Shown here: positions 1 through 11,270 of the stretch, piece after piece
Layout of the letters: each line of letters opens with the position of its first letter
How positions within the stretch are numbered: the first letter of the stretch is position 1
From: Aminobacter sp. AP02
GTDB taxonomy: Bacteria; Pseudomonadota; Alphaproteobacteria; Rhizobiales; Rhizobiaceae
NCBI RefSeq assembly: GCF_003148805.1
Contig: NZ_QGGX01000013.1
Location: 102,438 to 166,437, forward strand
Reading direction: 5' to 3'
DNA length: 64,000 nucleotides
The notes under the pieces: model-generated
Seen by the model: the letters and a program-made list of their open reading frames with translations, nothing else
Databases searched by the model: none
What the model was told of the DNA's origin: nothing
Position numbers and translations under genes: made by a program

Positions 1-785
<785 letters not shown>

Positions 786-851
786 TTCCAACGGATTGCA
801 GCGTTTTATTAATTCAACGCCCTTATGGGCTAGCAAGAATGGAGACCTCAC

Positions 852-2027
852 ATGGCAAAAGGTAAATTCGAGCGTAATAAGCCTCATGTGAACATTGGCA
901 CGATTGGTCACGTCGACCATGGCAAGACGTCGCTGACGGCGGCGATCACCAAGTATTTCGGCGAGTTCAAGGCCTACGACCAGATCGACGCAGCGCCTGA
1001 AGAAAAGGCCCGCGGCATCACCATTTCGACCGCGCACGTCGAATACGAGACGCCGAACCGTCACTACGCCCACGTCGACTGCCCCGGCCACGCCGACTAT
1101 GTGAAGAACATGATCACCGGTGCCGCCCAGATGGACGGCGCGATCCTGGTCGTGTCGGCTGCCGACGGCCCGATGCCGCAGACCCGCGAGCACATCCTGC
1201 TTGCCCGTCAGGTTGGCGTTCCGGCACTGGTGGTGTTCCTCAACAAGGTCGACCTGGTCGACGACGCCGAGCTGCTCGAGCTGGTCGAGCTCGAGGTTCG
1301 CGAATTGCTGTCGAAGTACGAATATCCGGGCGACGACATTCCGATGATCAAGGGTTCGGCCGTTGCTGCGCTCAATGATTCGGACAAGAAGATCGGCGAA
1401 GACGCCATCCGCGCGCTGATGGAAGCGGTTGACGCCTACATCCCGACGCCGGAGCGTCCGATCGACCGTCCGTTCCTGATGCCGATCGAAGACGTGTTCT
1501 CGATCTCGGGCCGTGGCACGGTTGTCACCGGCCGCGTCGAGCGCGGCATCGTCAAGGTTGGCGAAGAAGTCGAGATCGTCGGCATCAAGGCAACCTCGAA
1601 GACGACGGTCACCGGCGTTGAAATGTTCCGCAAGCTGCTCGATCAGGGCCAGGCTGGCGACAACATCGGCGCGCTGATCCGCGGCGTTGGCCGTGAGGAC
1701 GTCGAGCGTGGCCAGGTTCTGTGCAAGCCGGGTTCGGTCAAGCCGCACAAGAAGTTCGTGGCTGAAGCCTACATCCTGACCAAGGAAGAAGGTGGCCGTC
1801 ACACGCCGTTCTTCACCAACTACCGCCCGCAGTTCTACTTCCGCACGACCGACGTGACGGGCATCGTGTCGCTGCCGGAAGGCACCGAGATGGTCATGCC
1901 CGGCGACAACATCACCGTCGATGTCGAGCTGATCGTGCCGATCGCGATGGAAGAGAAGCTGCGCTTCGCTATCCGTGAAGGTGGCCGCACCGTCGGCGCC
2001 GGCATCGTCGCTTCGATCAAAGAATAA
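852..2027 (+). CDS. tuf: Elongation factor Tu
   Basis: EF-Tu delivers aminoacyl-tRNA to the ribosomal A site as a GTP complex. The protein has 391 residues, the usual alphaproteobacterial length. The P-loop GHVDHGK is at residues 19-25, the G3 motif DCPGH is near 81-85 and the G4 motif NKVD is near 136-139. The beta-barrel domains 2 and 3 follow and include the conserved RTVGAG near the end. A GGAGA ribosome site lies about ten bases before ATG 852. It sits between fusA and the S10 operon. Many relatives carry a second tuf copy elsewhere, which cannot be checked here. Confidence 0.98.
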   Translation: MAKGKFERNKPHVNIGTIGHVDHGKTSLTAAITKYFGEFKAYDQIDAAPEEKARGITISTAHVEYETPNRHYAHVDCPGHADYVKNMITGAAQMDGAILVVSAADGPMPQTREHILLARQVGVPALVVFLNKVDLVDDAELLELVELEVRELLSKYEYPGDDIPMIKGSAVAALNDSDKKIGEDAIRALMEAVDAYIPTPERPIDRPFLMPIEDVFSISGRGTVVTGRVERGIVKVGEEVEIVGIKATSKTTVTGVEMFRKLLDQGQAGDNIGALIRGVGREDVERGQVLCKPGSVKPHKKFVAEAYILTKEEGGRHTPFFTNYRPQFYFRTTDVTGIVSLPEGTEMVMPGDNITVDVELIVPIAMEEKLRFAIREGGRTVGAGIVASIKE

Positions 2028-2045
2028 TCCGAATTAACGATCTGT

Positions 2046-2067
2046 CGCGGGCGGGAATACGCCCGCG
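2046..2067 (+). other. Hairpin in the tuf-rpsJ spacer
   Basis: An 8-bp perfect GC-only inverted repeat (CGCGGGCG / CGCCCGCG) with a six-base loop lies just upstream of rpsJ. No T-tract follows, so it is not a classical terminator. It could be an RNA processing or stability element at the str/S10 junction. Only the structure is seen; the function is not known. Confidence 0.5.
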
Positions 2068-2091
2068 CCGCGCCAGAACAAGGAAGTGACC

Positions 2092-2400
2092 ATGAACGGA
2101 CAGAATATCCGCATCCGCCTCAAGGCGTTTGACCACCGGGTTCTCGACGCTTCGACGCGTGAGATCGTGTCGACCGCGAAGCGCACCGGCGCCAATGTTC
2201 GCGGCCCGATCCCGCTGCCAACGCGGATCGAGAAGTTCACGGTGAACCGCTCGCCGCACGTCGACAAGAAGAGCCGCGAGCAGTTCGAAATGCGTACGCA
2301 CAAGCGTTTGCTGGACATCGTCGATCCGACCCCGCAGACCGTCGATGCTCTGATGAAGCTCGACCTCGCAGCAGGTGTCGACGTCGAAATCAAGCTCTAA
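2092..2400 (+). CDS. rpsJ: 30S ribosomal protein S10
   Basis: S10 is a small-subunit head protein and also the transcription antitermination partner NusE. The 102-residue length and the start [16 protein letters not shown] are typical. I chose ATG 2092 over an in-frame GTG six bases upstream because AAGGA lies about 8 bases before the ATG and family members start here. It is the first gene of the S10 operon, followed after 58 bases by rplC. Confidence 0.97.
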   Translation: MNGQNIRIRLKAFDHRVLDASTREIVSTAKRTGANVRGPIPLPTRIEKFTVNRSPHVDKKSREQFEMRTHKRLLDIVDPTPQTVDALMKLDLAAGVDVEIKL

Positions 2401-2458
2401 GAGCTAACATGAGCCGCGCGAGCAGATCCAAACGGCTCCTCTGAAGGAAAACGAACCG

Positions 2459-3172
2459 ATGCGTTCAGGTGTAATTGCACAGAAGGTGGGAATGACCCGC
2501 GTCTATAATGACGCTGGCGAACACGTCCCCGTCACCGTTCTCCGCATGGAGAACTGCCAGGTCGTGGCACAGCTCACGAAAGAGAAGAATGGCTACACTG
2601 CCGTTCAGCTCGGCGTTGGCTTGGCCAAGGTTAAGAATACGTCGAAGGCGCTGCGCGGTCATTTCGCTGCCGCCTCCGTCGAGCCGAAGTCTAAGGTCGC
2701 TGAATTCCGCGTCTCCGCCGACAACATGCTCGATGTCGGCTCCGAGATCACTGTCGAGCACTTCGTCCCCGGCCAGAAGGTCGACGTGACTGGCACGACG
2801 ATCGGTAAGGGGTTCCAGGGTGTCATCAAGCGGCACAACTTCGGTGGCGGTCGCGCCACCCACGGTAACTCGGTTTCGCATCGTACCCACGGTTCGACTG
2901 GCCAGCGCCAGGATCCGGGCAAGGTGTTCAAAGGCAAGAAGATGGCCGGACACATGGGCGACGTTCGCGTCACGACCCAGAATGTCGAGGTTGTTTCGAC
3001 CGACACCGATCGCGGTCTCATCCTGATCCGCGGCGCGGTTCCGGGTTCGAAGGGCGCTTGGATCCTGGTCCGCGACGCTGCCAAGATTGCGCTTCCGGCC
3101 AACGCTCCGAAGCCTGCTGGTATCCGCGCCGCTACGAAGAACGAGGCTCCGGCCACAGAGGGAGCGGAATAA
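2459..3172 (+). CDS. rplC: 50S ribosomal protein L3
   Basis: L3 is a primary 23S rRNA binding protein near the peptidyl transferase centre. The 237 residues include the conserved central loop with [14 protein letters not shown] around residues 128-141 and the segment [20 protein letters not shown]. The C-terminal tail rich in Ala, Glu and Pro is the longer form common in rhizobia. A GAAGGAAA ribosome site precedes ATG 2459. Its stop codon overlaps the rplD start by one base (TAATG), so the two are translationally coupled. Confidence 0.97.
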   Translation: MRSGVIAQKVGMTRVYNDAGEHVPVTVLRMENCQVVAQLTKEKNGYTAVQLGVGLAKVKNTSKALRGHFAAASVEPKSKVAEFRVSADNMLDVGSEITVEHFVPGQKVDVTGTTIGKGFQGVIKRHNFGGGRATHGNSVSHRTHGSTGQRQDPGKVFKGKKMAGHMGDVRVTTQNVEVVSTDTDRGLILIRGAVPGSKGAWILVRDAAKIALPANAPKPAGIRAATKNEAPATEGAE

Positions 3173-3792
3173 TGGATCTCAAGATCACCACGCTTGCAGG
3201 CAAAGAAGCCGGCAAGGTTGAGCTCTCGGAAGAGATCTTCGGCCTGGACCCGCGCGAAGACGTTCTCCAGCGCGTCGTGCGCTGGCAGCTCGCCAAGAAG
3301 CAGCAGGGCACGCACAAGGCCAAGGGTCGCGCTGAAATCGCACGCACCGGCGCCAAGATGTACAAGCAGAAGGGTACGGGCCGTGCTCGTCACCATTCGG
3401 CACGCGCTCCGCAGTTCCGCGGCGGCGGCAAGGCCCATGGCCCGGTCGTTCGCAGCCACGAGCACGATCTTCCCAAGAAGGTCCGCGCTCTTGGCCTGAA
3501 GCACGCCCTGTCGGCCAAGGCCAAGGCTTCGAACCTGATCATCGTCGACGAGCTGACCCTCGCCGAAGGCAAGACCAAGGCACTGCTCGCGAATTTCGCG
3601 ACGCTGGGCCTGACCAACGCCCTGGTGATCGGCGGTGCTGAGCTTGACGTCAACTTCAAGCGCGCAGCGACCAACATCCCGAACATCGATGTCCTGCCGA
3701 TCCAGGGCATCAACGTTTACGACATTCTGCGCCGCGGCACGCTGGTCCTATCCAAGGCCGCCGTCGAGGCTCTCGAGGAGCGCTTCAAATGA
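3172..3792 (+). CDS. rplD: 50S ribosomal protein L4
   Basis: L4 binds 23S rRNA, lines the peptide exit tunnel and in enterobacteria also represses its own operon. The 206-residue protein starts [14 protein letters not shown] and carries the conserved RNA-contact stretch [11 protein letters not shown]. The ORF is open further upstream inside rplC, but the start is set at ATG 3172 by the TAATG overlap and by family alignment. It overlaps rplW by four bases at its 3' end. Confidence 0.96.
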   Translation: MDLKITTLAGKEAGKVELSEEIFGLDPREDVLQRVVRWQLAKKQQGTHKAKGRAEIARTGAKMYKQKGTGRARHHSARAPQFRGGGKAHGPVVRSHEHDLPKKVRALGLKHALSAKAKASNLIIVDELTLAEGKTKALLANFATLGLTNALVIGGAELDVNFKRAATNIPNIDVLPIQGINVYDILRRGTLVLSKAAVEALEERFK

Positions 3793-4082
3793 CGGATCTC
3801 CGCCACTACGACGTGATCGTCTCGCCGGCGATCACCGAAAAGTCGACCATGGCTTCTGAAAACAACCAGGTCGTCTTCAACGTCGCCAAGAAGGCGAGCA
3901 AGCCCGAGATCAAGGCTGCCGTCGAAGCGCTGTTTGGCGTGAAGGTGACTGCTGTGAACACCCTGGTCCGCAAGGGCAAGGTGAAGCGCTTCCGCGGCAC
4001 GATCGGCCGCCAGGGCGACGTCAAGAAGGCGGTTGTGACGCTGGCCGACGGCCAGTCGATCGACGTCGCGACGGGCCTCTGA
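3789..4082 (+). CDS. rplW: 50S ribosomal protein L23
   Basis: L23 sits at the exit tunnel mouth and is the docking site for trigger factor and SRP. The 97-residue protein has the typical N-terminus ([14 protein letters not shown]) and the [14 protein letters not shown] segment. It overlaps the rplD stop by ATGA coupling and is followed after 22 bases by rplB. Confidence 0.97.
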   Translation: MTDLRHYDVIVSPAITEKSTMASENNQVVFNVAKKASKPEIKAAVEALFGVKVTAVNTLVRKGKVKRFRGTIGRQGDVKKAVVTLADGQSIDVATGL

Positions 4083-4104
4083 GCTAGACCGCGAGGACAG
4101 GACA

Positions 4105-4938
4105 ATGGCACTTAAGAAATTCAAGCCAGTAACGCCGAGCACCCGTCAGCTGGTCATCGTCGACCGCTCGGGTCTCCACAAGGGCAAGCCCGTCAAGGGC
4201 CTGACCGAAGGCCTGACCAAGTCGGGCGGCCGTAACAACTACGGTCGCATCACGGCTCGCTTCATCGGCGGCGGTCACAAGCGTTCGTACCGCATCATCG
4301 ACTTCAAGCGTCGTAAGTTCGACGTTGTCGGCACGGTCGAGCGTCTCGAGTACGACCCGAACCGCACCGCCTTCATCGCTCTGATCAAGTACGACGATGG
4401 CGAGCTGAGCTACATCATTGCTCCGCAGCGTCTGCAGGCTGGCGACAAGATCATCGCTGGTGAGCAGGTCGACGTGAAGCCGGGCAACGCGATGCCGCTC
4501 GGATCGATGCCGGTCGGCACGATCGTGCACAACATCGAGCTGAAGCCAGGCAAGGGCGGCCAGGTTGCCCGTTCGGCTGGTGCTTACGCACAGCTCGTCG
4601 GTCGCGACCAGGGCATGGCGATCCTTCGCCTCAACTCGGGTGAACAGCGCGTCGTCAGCGGTCTCTGCATCGCCACCGTCGGTGCCGTGTCCAATCCGGA
4701 CCACGGCAACATTAACGACGGTAAGGCAGGCCGCACGGTCTGGCGTGGTAAGCGTCCGCACAATCGCGGCGTGACCATGAACCCGGTCGACCATCCGCAC
4801 GGCGGTGGTGAAGGCCGCACCTCGGGTGGACGCCATCCGGTGTCGCCGTGGGGCAAGCCCACCAAGGGCAAGAAGACGCGGTCCAACAAGGCGACCGACA
4901 AGTTCATCCTGCGCTCGCGCCATCAGCGCAAGAGCTAA
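4105..4938 (+). CDS. rplB: 50S ribosomal protein L2
   Basis: L2 is required for subunit association and peptidyl transferase function. The 277 residues match the family. The C-terminal hallmark [13 protein letters not shown], including the conserved histidine region, is present, as is the terminal basic tail ending RHQRKS. An AGGACAGG ribosome site precedes ATG 4105. Confidence 0.98.
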   Translation: MALKKFKPVTPSTRQLVIVDRSGLHKGKPVKGLTEGLTKSGGRNNYGRITARFIGGGHKRSYRIIDFKRRKFDVVGTVERLEYDPNRTAFIALIKYDDGELSYIIAPQRLQAGDKIIAGEQVDVKPGNAMPLGSMPVGTIVHNIELKPGKGGQVARSAGAYAQLVGRDQGMAILRLNSGEQRVVSGLCIATVGAVSNPDHGNINDGKAGRTVWRGKRPHNRGVTMNPVDHPHGGGEGRTSGGRHPVSPWGKPTKGKKTRSNKATDKFILRSRHQRKS

Positions 4939-4953
4939 GAAGAGGTAACGCCA

Positions 4954-5232
4954 GTGACTCGTTCAGTCTGGAAAGGCCCGTTCATTGACGGCTATCTGCT
5001 CAAGAAGGCAGAGAAGGTTCGTGAAGGCGGTCGCAATGAGGTGATCAAGATGTGGAGCCGTCGCTCCACAGTCCTGCCGCAGTTCGTCGGCCTCACCTTC
5101 GGTGTCTACAACGGCCAGAAGCACGTCCCGGTCTCGGTGAACGAGGACATGGTCGGCCACAAGTTCGGTGAGTTCGCTCCCACCAGGACCTACTACGGTC
5201 ACGGCGCGGACAAGAAGGCAAAGAGGAAGTAA
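4954..5232 (+). CDS. rpsS: 30S ribosomal protein S19 (GTG start)
   Basis: S19 forms a complex with S13 in the head of the small subunit. The 92-residue protein begins [16 protein letters not shown] and contains the conserved [13 protein letters not shown] motif. Translation starts at GTG 4954 after an AGAGGT site; no ATG alternative fits the family N-terminus. One base separates its stop from the rplV start. Confidence 0.97.
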   Translation: MTRSVWKGPFIDGYLLKKAEKVREGGRNEVIKMWSRRSTVLPQFVGLTFGVYNGQKHVPVSVNEDMVGHKFGEFAPTRTYYGHGADKKAKRK

Positions 5233-5233
5233 C

Positions 5234-5623
5234 ATGGGCAAGGCCAAAGCTCCGCGCAGGCTTGCTGACAACGAGGCACGTGCGGTCCTCCGCACGATCC
5301 GGGTCAGCCCGCAGAAGCTCAACCTCGTTGCCGCGCTTATCCGCGGCAAGAAGGTAGCGACCGCGCTTTCGGATCTGGAATTTTCGCGCAAGCGCATCGC
5401 CGGTACGGTTAAAAAGACCCTCGAATCGGCTATTGCCAACGCGGAAAACAATCACGACCTCGATGTCGATGCGCTGGTGGTGGCGGAAGCCTTTGTCGGC
5501 AAGTCGATCGTCATGAAGCGTTTCCACGCTCGTGGCCGCGGTCGCGCCAGCCGCATTGAGAAGCCGTTTTCGCACCTCACGATCGTTGTTCGTGAAGTCG
5601 AAGAGAAAGGGGAGGCCGCATAA
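5234..5623 (+). CDS. rplV: 50S ribosomal protein L22
   Basis: L22 contacts all six 23S rRNA domains and lines the exit tunnel with its beta hairpin, where macrolide-resistance changes arise. The protein has 129 residues. The ORF extends upstream over the end of rpsS, but ATG 5234 gives the family N-terminus [10 protein letters not shown] and follows AAGAGGAAG. The conserved hairpin/C-terminal signature [18 protein letters not shown] is present. Its stop overlaps the rpsC start (TAATG). Confidence 0.96.
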   Translation: MGKAKAPRRLADNEARAVLRTIRVSPQKLNLVAALIRGKKVATALSDLEFSRKRIAGTVKKTLESAIANAENNHDLDVDALVVAEAFVGKSIVMKRFHARGRGRASRIEKPFSHLTIVVREVEEKGEAA

Positions 5624-6342
5624 TGGGCCAGAAAATCAATCCTATTGGTCTCCGCCTCGGCATCAACCGCACCTGGGACTCGCGCTGGTATGCAAACACC
5701 GGCGAATACGGCCAGCTGCTCCACGAAGACATCAAGATCCGCAAGTATCTTGAGTCCGAGCTGAAGCAGGCCGCGATCTCCAAGGTGGTGATCGAGCGTC
5801 CGCACAAGAAGTGCCGCGTGACCATTCACGCTGCGCGTCCGGGCCTGATCATCGGCAAGAAGGGCGCCGACATCGAAAAGCTTCGCAAGAAGCTGATGGA
5901 GATGACGAAGTCCGAGACGCACCTCAACATCGTCGAGGTTCGCAAGCCCGAGACGGACGCCACGCTGGTCGCCCAGTCGATCGCGCAGCAGCTCGAGCGC
6001 CGCATTGCCTTCCGTCGCGCCATGAAGCGTGCGGTGCAGTCGGCCATGCGTCTTGGTGCAGAGGGCATCCGTATCAACTGCTCGGGCCGCCTCGGCGGTG
6101 CTGAAATCGCCCGTATGGAGTGGTATCGCGAAGGTCGCGTTCCGCTGCACACCCTGCGCGCCGATGTCGATTATGGCACGGCTGAAGCCCAGACTGCCTA
6201 CGGCATCTGCGGCGTCAAGGTCTGGGTGTTCAAGGGCGAGATCCTCGAGCACGATCCGATGGCTTCCGAGCGTCGCGCAACCGAAGGCGATCATTCGCAT
6301 GCTGGCGAGCGCCCCGAGCGCCGCCGTCGCGAAAACGCCTGA
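5623..6342 (+). CDS. rpsC: 30S ribosomal protein S3
   Basis: S3 forms part of the mRNA entry tunnel and contributes to ribosomal helicase activity. The 239-residue protein starts [13 protein letters not shown], and the KH domain motif [15 protein letters not shown] is visible around residues 72-86. The C-terminal extension is Arg/Glu rich. Coupled to rplV by a one-base overlap. Confidence 0.97.
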   Translation: MGQKINPIGLRLGINRTWDSRWYANTGEYGQLLHEDIKIRKYLESELKQAAISKVVIERPHKKCRVTIHAARPGLIIGKKGADIEKLRKKLMEMTKSETHLNIVEVRKPETDATLVAQSIAQQLERRIAFRRAMKRAVQSAMRLGAEGIRINCSGRLGGAEIARMEWYREGRVPLHTLRADVDYGTAEAQTAYGICGVKVWVFKGEILEHDPMASERRATEGDHSHAGERPERRRRENA

Positions 6343-6369
6343 CACGCATAGGAATTTGGAGTTAGAACG

Positions 6370-6783
6370 ATGCTGCAGCCAAAGCGCACAAAGTTCCGTA
6401 AGCAGTTCAAGGGCCGCATCCACGGTACCGCGAAGGGTGGCACCAACCTGGATTTCGGCGGCTTCGGACTGAAGGCGCTTGAGCCAAACCGCGTCACCGC
6501 GCGTGAGATCGAGGCGGCTCGCCGCGCGATAACCCGCGAAATGAAACGTCAGGGCCGCGTCTGGATCCGTATTTTCCCAGATGTGCCGGTCACGTCGAAG
6601 CCGACCGAAGTCCGCATGGGTAAGGGCAAGGGCGCCGTCGACTACTGGGCATGCCGCATCAAGCCAGGCCGCGTGATGTTCGAGATCGATGGTGTCTCCG
6701 AGGAAGTTGCGCGTGAAGCGCTGCGTCTCGGCGCTGCCAAGCTCTCGGTCAGGACGCGCTTCGTTCAGCGCATCGCAGAATAA
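6370..6783 (+). CDS. rplP: 50S ribosomal protein L16
   Basis: L16 helps form the A-site tRNA binding region. The 137-residue protein begins [16 protein letters not shown] and has the signatures [14 protein letters not shown] and KPGRVMFEI. It lies 27 bases after rpsC and 16 before rpmC, in the standard S10 operon order. Confidence 0.97.
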   Translation: MLQPKRTKFRKQFKGRIHGTAKGGTNLDFGGFGLKALEPNRVTAREIEAARRAITREMKRQGRVWIRIFPDVPVTSKPTEVRMGKGKGAVDYWACRIKPGRVMFEIDGVSEEVAREALRLGAAKLSVRTRFVQRIAE

Positions 6784-6799
6784 GGAAGGGCTGATCATC

Positions 6800-7000
6800 A
6801 TGAAAGCCTCGGACATCAGGACGAAGACCCAGGACCAGCTCACCGACGAGCTCGCCAGCCTCAAGAAGGAGCAGTTCAACCTGCGCTTCCAGAAGGCGAC
6901 CGGTCAGCTGGAAAAGACGGCGCGCGTGAAACAAGTTCGTAAGGACATCGCGCGTATCAAGACCATCGCCGCCGAAAAATCGGCCGGCAAGAAGGCTTAA
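6800..7000 (+). CDS. rpmC: 50S ribosomal protein L29
   Basis: L29 is a small two-helix protein at the exit tunnel, next to L23. The 66-residue product starts [18 protein letters not shown], with the conserved [18 protein letters not shown] segment. The frame is open upstream into rplP, but ATG 6800 preceded by AAGGAAGG is the family start. It is followed after 11 bases by rpsQ. Confidence 0.96.
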   Translation: MKASDIRTKTQDQLTDELASLKKEQFNLRFQKATGQLEKTARVKQVRKDIARIKTIAAEKSAGKKA

Positions 7001-7011
7001 GGACGAAAACC

Positions 7012-7251
7012 ATGCCAAAGCGCATCCTGCAGGGTACGGTCGTCAGCGACAAGAACGAGAAGACGGTCGTCGTCAAGGTCGAGCGTCGCTTCACGCACCC
7101 GGTGATGAAGAAGACCGTGCGTATGTCGAAAAACTACAAGGCGCACGACGAAAACAACGCCCACAAGGTAGGCGATCAGGTGTCTATCCAGGAATCGAAG
7201 CCGATTTCCAAGGACAAGCGCTGGGTCGTCATTTCCTCGGACCAGGCGTAA
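7012..7251 (+). CDS. rpsQ: 30S ribosomal protein S17
   Basis: S17 is a primary 16S rRNA binding protein with an OB fold. The 79 residues begin [21 protein letters not shown] and include the motif [13 protein letters not shown] and the [18 protein letters not shown] end. It is the last gene of the S10 operon segment; a 68-base spacer precedes rplN. Confidence 0.97.
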   Translation: MPKRILQGTVVSDKNEKTVVVKVERRFTHPVMKKTVRMSKNYKAHDENNAHKVGDQVSIQESKPISKDKRWVVISSDQA

Positions 7252-7319
7252 CAACGAATTTTGGACAAGCCGGGGAGGGCGGTAGCCCATCCCGTTAGAA
7301 AAGAAGAAGGCGGCCAGTC

Positions 7320-7688
7320 ATGATTCAGATGCAAACAAACCTCGACGTCGCGGATAATTCCGGCGCCCGTCGTGTCATGTGCATCAAGGTGCTGGGCGGC
7401 TCGAAGCGGAAGTATGCTTCTGTTGGCGACATCATCGTGGTGTCGATCAAGGAAGCCATTCCGCGCGGCCGCGTAAAGAAGGGTGACGTGATGAAGGCGG
7501 TCGTGGTTCGCACGGCCAAGGACATTCGTCGTCCGGACGGCAGCGTGATCCGTTTCGACAAGAACGCGGCCGTTCTTGTCGATAACAAGAAAGAACCTAT
7601 CGGCACGCGTATCTTTGGGCCGGTTCCGCGCGAACTCCGCGCCAAGAACCACATGAAGATCATCTCGCTCGCGCCCGAAGTGCTGTAA
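7320..7688 (+). CDS. rplN: 50S ribosomal protein L14
   Basis: L14 lies at the subunit interface and binds 23S rRNA and L19. The protein has exactly the canonical 122 residues, starting [21 protein letters not shown] and ending in [10 protein letters not shown]. It opens the spc operon segment, with no obvious terminator in the spacer after rpsQ. AAGAAGGCGG precedes the start. Confidence 0.98.
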   Translation: MIQMQTNLDVADNSGARRVMCIKVLGGSKRKYASVGDIIVVSIKEAIPRGRVKKGDVMKAVVVRTAKDIRRPDGSVIRFDKNAAVLVDNKKEPIGTRIFGPVPRELRAKNHMKIISLAPEVL

Positions 7689-7700
7689 GGAGCCGGAACA

Positions 7701-8015
7701 ATGCAGAAGATCCGTAAAGGCGACAAGGTTGTCGTTCTGGCCGGCAAGGACAAGGGCCGCACCGGCGAGGTGCTGTCTGTTCAGCCGAAGGAAGACAAGG
7801 CAGTTGTCCGCGGCGTGAACATGATCCGCCGCCACCAGAAGCAGTCCCAGACCCAAGAGGGTGGGATCATTACCAAGGAAGCGGCGATTCATCTGTCGAA
7901 CCTCGCGCTTGCCGACCCCAAGGACGGAAAGCCGACCCGCGTCGGCTTCCAGGTCCAGAAGGACGGCACGAAGGTCCGTGTCGCGAAGCGCTCGGGAGAA
8001 GTCATCAATGGCTAA
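7701..8015 (+). CDS. rplX: 50S ribosomal protein L24
   Basis: L24 is an assembly initiator of the large subunit. The 104-residue protein starts [20 protein letters not shown], the KOW motif that defines the family, and has [13 protein letters not shown]. Its 3' end overlaps rplE by eight bases, indicating translational coupling. Confidence 0.97.
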   Translation: MQKIRKGDKVVVLAGKDKGRTGEVLSVQPKEDKAVVRGVNMIRRHQKQSQTQEGGIITKEAAIHLSNLALADPKDGKPTRVGFQVQKDGTKVRVAKRSGEVING

Positions 8016-8565
8016 CGCAACCAACGCTCCGCGTCTGAAGACGGTCTACAACGAGACCATTCGCGCGGCGATGCAGGAACAGTTCAAGTACGACAACGTC
8101 ATGCAGATTCCGCGCATCGACAAGATCGTGCTCAACATGGGTGTCGGCGAAGCGACCGCGGATTCGAAGAAGCCGTCGGTCGCAGCCGAGGACCTGGCTT
8201 TGATCGCCGGCCAGAAGCCGGTCATCACTCGCGCCCGCAAGTCGATCGCTGGCTTCAAGGTTCGTGAGCAGATGCCGATCGGTGCCAAGGTCACGCTTCG
8301 CCAGGAGCGCATGTACGAGTTTTTGGACCGTCTCGTGAACATCGCACTGCCGCGCGTTCGCGATTTTCGCGGCCTGAACCCGAAAAGCTTTGACGGCCGC
8401 GGTAATTACGCTATGGGCCTCAAGGAGCATATCGTGTTCCCCGAGATCAACTACGACAAGGTTGATCAGATGTGGGGTATGGACATCATCGTTTGCACGA
8501 CCGCCAAGACGGATGAAGAGGCCCGAGCTCTGCTCAAGGCTTTCAACTTCCCCTTCCGGCAGTAA
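8008..8565 (+). CDS. rplE: 50S ribosomal protein L5
   Basis: L5 binds 5S rRNA and contacts the P-site tRNA. The 185-residue protein starts [16 protein letters not shown] and contains the signatures NMGVGEA and [20 protein letters not shown]. The frame is open upstream within rplX; ATG 8008 is chosen from the family N-terminus, with GGGAGAAG about ten bases before it. Confidence 0.96.
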   Translation: MANATNAPRLKTVYNETIRAAMQEQFKYDNVMQIPRIDKIVLNMGVGEATADSKKPSVAAEDLALIAGQKPVITRARKSIAGFKVREQMPIGAKVTLRQERMYEFLDRLVNIALPRVRDFRGLNPKSFDGRGNYAMGLKEHIVFPEINYDKVDQMWGMDIIVCTTAKTDEEARALLKAFNFPFRQ

Positions 8566-8592
8566 CGGCAGCGAGCAAAGGAAAAATCTGAA

Positions 8593-8898
8593 ATGGCAAA
8601 GACCAGCTCAGTCGAGAAGAACAACCGGCGCCGCAAGCTTGTGGACCAGTACGCTGCAAAGCGTAAGGCCCTCAAGGACGTCATCATGGATCAGTCCAAG
8701 CCGATCGAGGAACGCTTCCGCGCGCAGCTCAAGCTCGCAGCGCTGCCGCGCAACTCGGCCAAGATCCGTATCCGTAACCGCTGCGAAGTGACCGGCCGTC
8801 CGCGTGCCTACTATCGCAAGCTTAAGATGTCGCGTATCGCGCTTCGTGATCTGGGTTCGACGGGAGCAATCCCCGGCCTGGTCAAGTCGAGCTGGTAA
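8593..8898 (+). CDS. rpsN: 30S ribosomal protein S14 (long, zinc-free form)
   Basis: S14 is a head protein needed for late 30S assembly. This is the 101-residue C- form: the CxxC zinc ribbon of the short form is absent, and it has the conserved [19 protein letters not shown] segment. The start [13 protein letters not shown] follows an AAGGAAAA site. It lies between rplE and rpsH as usual. Confidence 0.97.
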   Translation: MAKTSSVEKNNRRRKLVDQYAAKRKALKDVIMDQSKPIEERFRAQLKLAALPRNSAKIRIRNRCEVTGRPRAYYRKLKMSRIALRDLGSTGAIPGLVKSSW

Positions 8899-8910
8899 GG
8901 AGCATTTGAT

Positions 8911-9309
8911 ATGTCTTTGAGTGATCCTCTCGGCGATATGCTGACCCGCATCCGCAATGCCTATGGCCGCAAGAAGTCGACTGTGTCGACGCCTGCGTCC
9001 AGGCTGCGCGCCCGCGTTCTCGACGTGCTGAAGGCGGAAGGCTACATCCGCGACTACAGCCAGACCGACTTCGAAAACGGCAAGTCCGAGATCGAAATCG
9101 AGCTGAAGTACTTCGACGGCCAGCCCGTGATCCGCGAAATCGCGCGTGTCTCCAAGCCAGGCCGCCGCGTCTACGTCTCGTCCAAGTCGATTCCGCCGGT
9201 CGCCAATGGCCTCGGCATCTCGATCCTTTCGACCCCGAAGGGCGTGATGGCCGACCATGAAGCGCGCGAACAGAACGTCGGCGGGGAAATCCTCTGCCAG
9301 ATCTTCTGA
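8911..9309 (+). CDS. rpsH: 30S ribosomal protein S8
   Basis: S8 binds the central domain of 16S rRNA and, in E. coli, represses the spc operon. The 132-residue protein starts [17 protein letters not shown] and has the C-terminal signature of the family ([14 protein letters not shown] then GGEILCQIF). An AAGGAG site lies 9 bases before ATG. Confidence 0.97.
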   Translation: MSLSDPLGDMLTRIRNAYGRKKSTVSTPASRLRARVLDVLKAEGYIRDYSQTDFENGKSEIEIELKYFDGQPVIREIARVSKPGRRVYVSSKSIPPVANGLGISILSTPKGVMADHEAREQNVGGEILCQIF

Positions 9310-9344
9310 TCTGCGTAGGCTGAAACAAGAAAGGCACGAGGACT

Positions 9345-9878
9345 ATGTCTCGTATTGGCAAGAAACCCGTTCAGCTTCCGCAGGGCGTCACCGCCTCCGT
9401 TGATGGTCAGACCGTCACGGCGAAGGGCCCCAAGGGCGAGCTGAAGTTCGTGGTCAACAACGAAGTTCTGGTCACGATGGAAAACGGCGAAATCGCTGTT
9501 CAGCCGCGCGACCAGTCGAAGGATGCCCGCTCCAAGTGGGGCATGTCGCGGACGCAGATCGTCAACATCCTGACGGGTGTTAAGGACGGCTTCGAAAAGA
9601 AGCTCGAGATCACCGGCGTTGGTTACCGTGCAGCGCTTCAGGGCAAGAACCTGCAGCTCGCACTTGGCTTCAGCCATGACGTCGTCTATCAGACGCCGGA
9701 AGGCATCACCATCACGGTGCCGAAGCCGACCGAGATCGTCGTCAACGGCATGAACAAGCAGCAGGTTGGCCAGGTTGCCGCCGAGATTCGCGAATATCGC
9801 GGTCCGGAGCCCTACAAGGGCAAGGGCGTCCGCTATGCAGGCGAGAAGATCGTCCGCAAAGAAGGCAAGAAGAAGTAA
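9345..9878 (+). CDS. rplF: 50S ribosomal protein L6
   Basis: L6 lies near the GTPase-associated centre and the sarcin-ricin loop. The 177-residue protein starts [15 protein letters not shown] and carries the end motif [14 protein letters not shown] with the KEGKKK tail. An 87-base spacer follows before rplR, somewhat longer than most in this operon, with no gene in it. Confidence 0.97.
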   Translation: MSRIGKKPVQLPQGVTASVDGQTVTAKGPKGELKFVVNNEVLVTMENGEIAVQPRDQSKDARSKWGMSRTQIVNILTGVKDGFEKKLEITGVGYRAALQGKNLQLALGFSHDVVYQTPEGITITVPKPTEIVVNGMNKQQVGQVAAEIREYRGPEPYKGKGVRYAGEKIVRKEGKKK

Positions 9879-9965
9879 TATCAACGCCGCGGTGCGCGGT
9901 CGCGGGAAGCAATTCAGCTTACCGCAGATGGCCGCGCCCGTTTCAGAAGGCAAGGAACTGCAACT

Positions 9966-10325
9966 ATGGCTTCGAAAGAAACCACACTGCGCCGCTCGGC
10001 GCGTATCCGCCGCCAGATCAAGAAGGTCGCCAACGGCCGTCCGCGCCTGTCGGTTCACCGCACGTCGAAGAACATCTATGTTCAGGTCATCGACGACGCC
10101 AATGGCCGGACGCTCGCAGCCGCTTCGACCCTCGAGAAGGATCTCAAGGGCTCGCTGAAGACCGGTGCCGACACTGCCGCTGCGACTGCGGTTGGCAAGC
10201 TGATCGCCGAGCGTGCGTCGAAGGCCGGCGTCAAGGACGTTGTTTTCGACCGTGGCGCATACATCTATCACGGCCGCATCAAGGCACTTGCCGAAGCTGC
10301 CCGTGAAGGTGGCCTCAACTTCTGA
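9966..10325 (+). CDS. rplR: 50S ribosomal protein L18
   Basis: L18 binds 5S rRNA with L5 and places it on the large subunit. The 119-residue protein has the family pattern [20 protein letters not shown] and the closing [28 protein letters not shown] 9966 follows AAGGAACTG. A 128-base spacer with a terminator-like hairpin separates it from rpsE. Confidence 0.97.
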   Translation: MASKETTLRRSARIRRQIKKVANGRPRLSVHRTSKNIYVQVIDDANGRTLAAASTLEKDLKGSLKTGADTAAATAVGKLIAERASKAGVKDVVFDRGAYIYHGRIKALAEAAREGGLNF

Positions 10326-10381
10326 TGCAGTTTACGGCGTAGCGCGTGGCGCTGCGCCGCATCACTGACCAGTTGCAATCG

Positions 10382-10416
10382 ATCCGGCGACGCTATAGAC
10401 GCCGGATTTAGTTTTT
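10382..10416 (+). terminator. Terminator-like hairpin inside the spc operon
   Basis: An 8-bp perfect stem (ATCCGGCG / CGCCGGAT) with a ten-base loop is followed directly by TTAGTTTTT, the form of a rho-independent terminator. It lies between rplR and rpsE, genes normally on one transcript, so it may act as a partial attenuator or processing site. Efficiency cannot be judged from sequence. Confidence 0.55.
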
Positions 10417-10453
10417 AACCCCCGTGCTTCCGGAAAAAAACAAGGATAGGAAT

Positions 10454-11023
10454 ATGGCACAAGAACGTAGGGAAGGTGGTCGCGAGCGCAGCCGTGACCG
10501 CGAAGAGCGCGACAGCGAATTCGTCGATAAGCTCGTACACATCAATCGCGTTGCCAAGGTCGTCAAGGGCGGCCGGCGCTTCGGTTTTGCAGCACTCGTC
10601 GTAGTCGGCGATCAGAAGGGCCGCGTTGGCTTTGGTCACGGCAAGGCGCGCGAAGTGCCGGAAGCGATCCGCAAGGCAACCGAATCGGCCAAGCGCGACA
10701 TGATCTTCGTGCCGCTCCGCTCGGGCCGCACGTTGCACCACGATGTTGAAGGCCGTTGGGGCGCTGGTCGCGTTCTGCTGCGCTCTGCCAAGCAGGGTAC
10801 CGGCATCATCGCAGGCGGTCCCATGCGCGCTGTCTTCGAGACGCTCGGCATGCACGACGTCGTCGCCAAGTCGATGGGTTCGTCGAACCCCTACAACATG
10901 GTTCGTGCGACCTTCGATGCGCTGAAGAGCCAGATGCATCCCAAGGATGTGGCTGCACAGCGCGGCATCAAGTACTCGACGCTTCAGGCCCGCCGCGGCA
11001 CCGCCGTTGCGGCTGAAGAATAG
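10454..11023 (+). CDS. rpsE: 30S ribosomal protein S5
   Basis: S5 is involved in decoding fidelity and in the mRNA entry channel. The 189-residue protein starts [20 protein letters not shown]; the S5 double-stranded RNA binding motif begins at [22 protein letters not shown] use ATG 10454, after AAGGATAGG, rather than the open frame 30 bases upstream. It is followed after 28 bases by rpmD. Confidence 0.96.
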   Translation: MAQERREGGRERSRDREERDSEFVDKLVHINRVAKVVKGGRRFGFAALVVVGDQKGRVGFGHGKAREVPEAIRKATESAKRDMIFVPLRSGRTLHHDVEGRWGAGRVLLRSAKQGTGIIAGGPMRAVFETLGMHDVVAKSMGSSNPYNMVRATFDALKSQMHPKDVAAQRGIKYSTLQARRGTAVAAEE

Positions 11024-11051
11024 TCGCTCGAGCTGACCAGGGACAATGACC

Positions 11052-11249
11052 ATGGCCAAGAAAGTAACCAAGACTGTCACCGTCGAGCAGATCGGTAGCC
11101 CGATCCGCCGGCCGAAGGAACAGCGTGCCACGCTGGTCGGCCTCGGCCTCAACAAGATGCATCGCAAGCGCACCTTGGAAGATACGCCTTCCGTGCGCGG
11201 CATGATCGCAGCTGTCCAGCATCTCGTCCGCGTTGTGGACGAGGCGTAG
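11052..11249 (+). CDS. rpmD: 50S ribosomal protein L30
   Basis: L30 is a small large-subunit protein. The 65-residue product starts [20 protein letters not shown] and contains the conserved [22 protein letters not shown]. An in-frame ATG six bases upstream (11046) is possible, but the AGGGAC site and family alignment favour 11052. Order rpsE-rpmD-rplO is standard. Confidence 0.95.
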   Translation: MAKKVTKTVTVEQIGSPIRRPKEQRATLVGLGLNKMHRKRTLEDTPSVRGMIAAVQHLVRVVDEA

Positions 11250-11270
11250 GCCGATCGCAGGAGATAGAAG

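Noticed and set aside
5452..6879. 475-codon minus-strand frame opposite rpsC, rplP and rpmC
   Set aside because: It is antisense to three secure ribosomal genes and its protein has no family features; long antisense frames are expected at this GC content.
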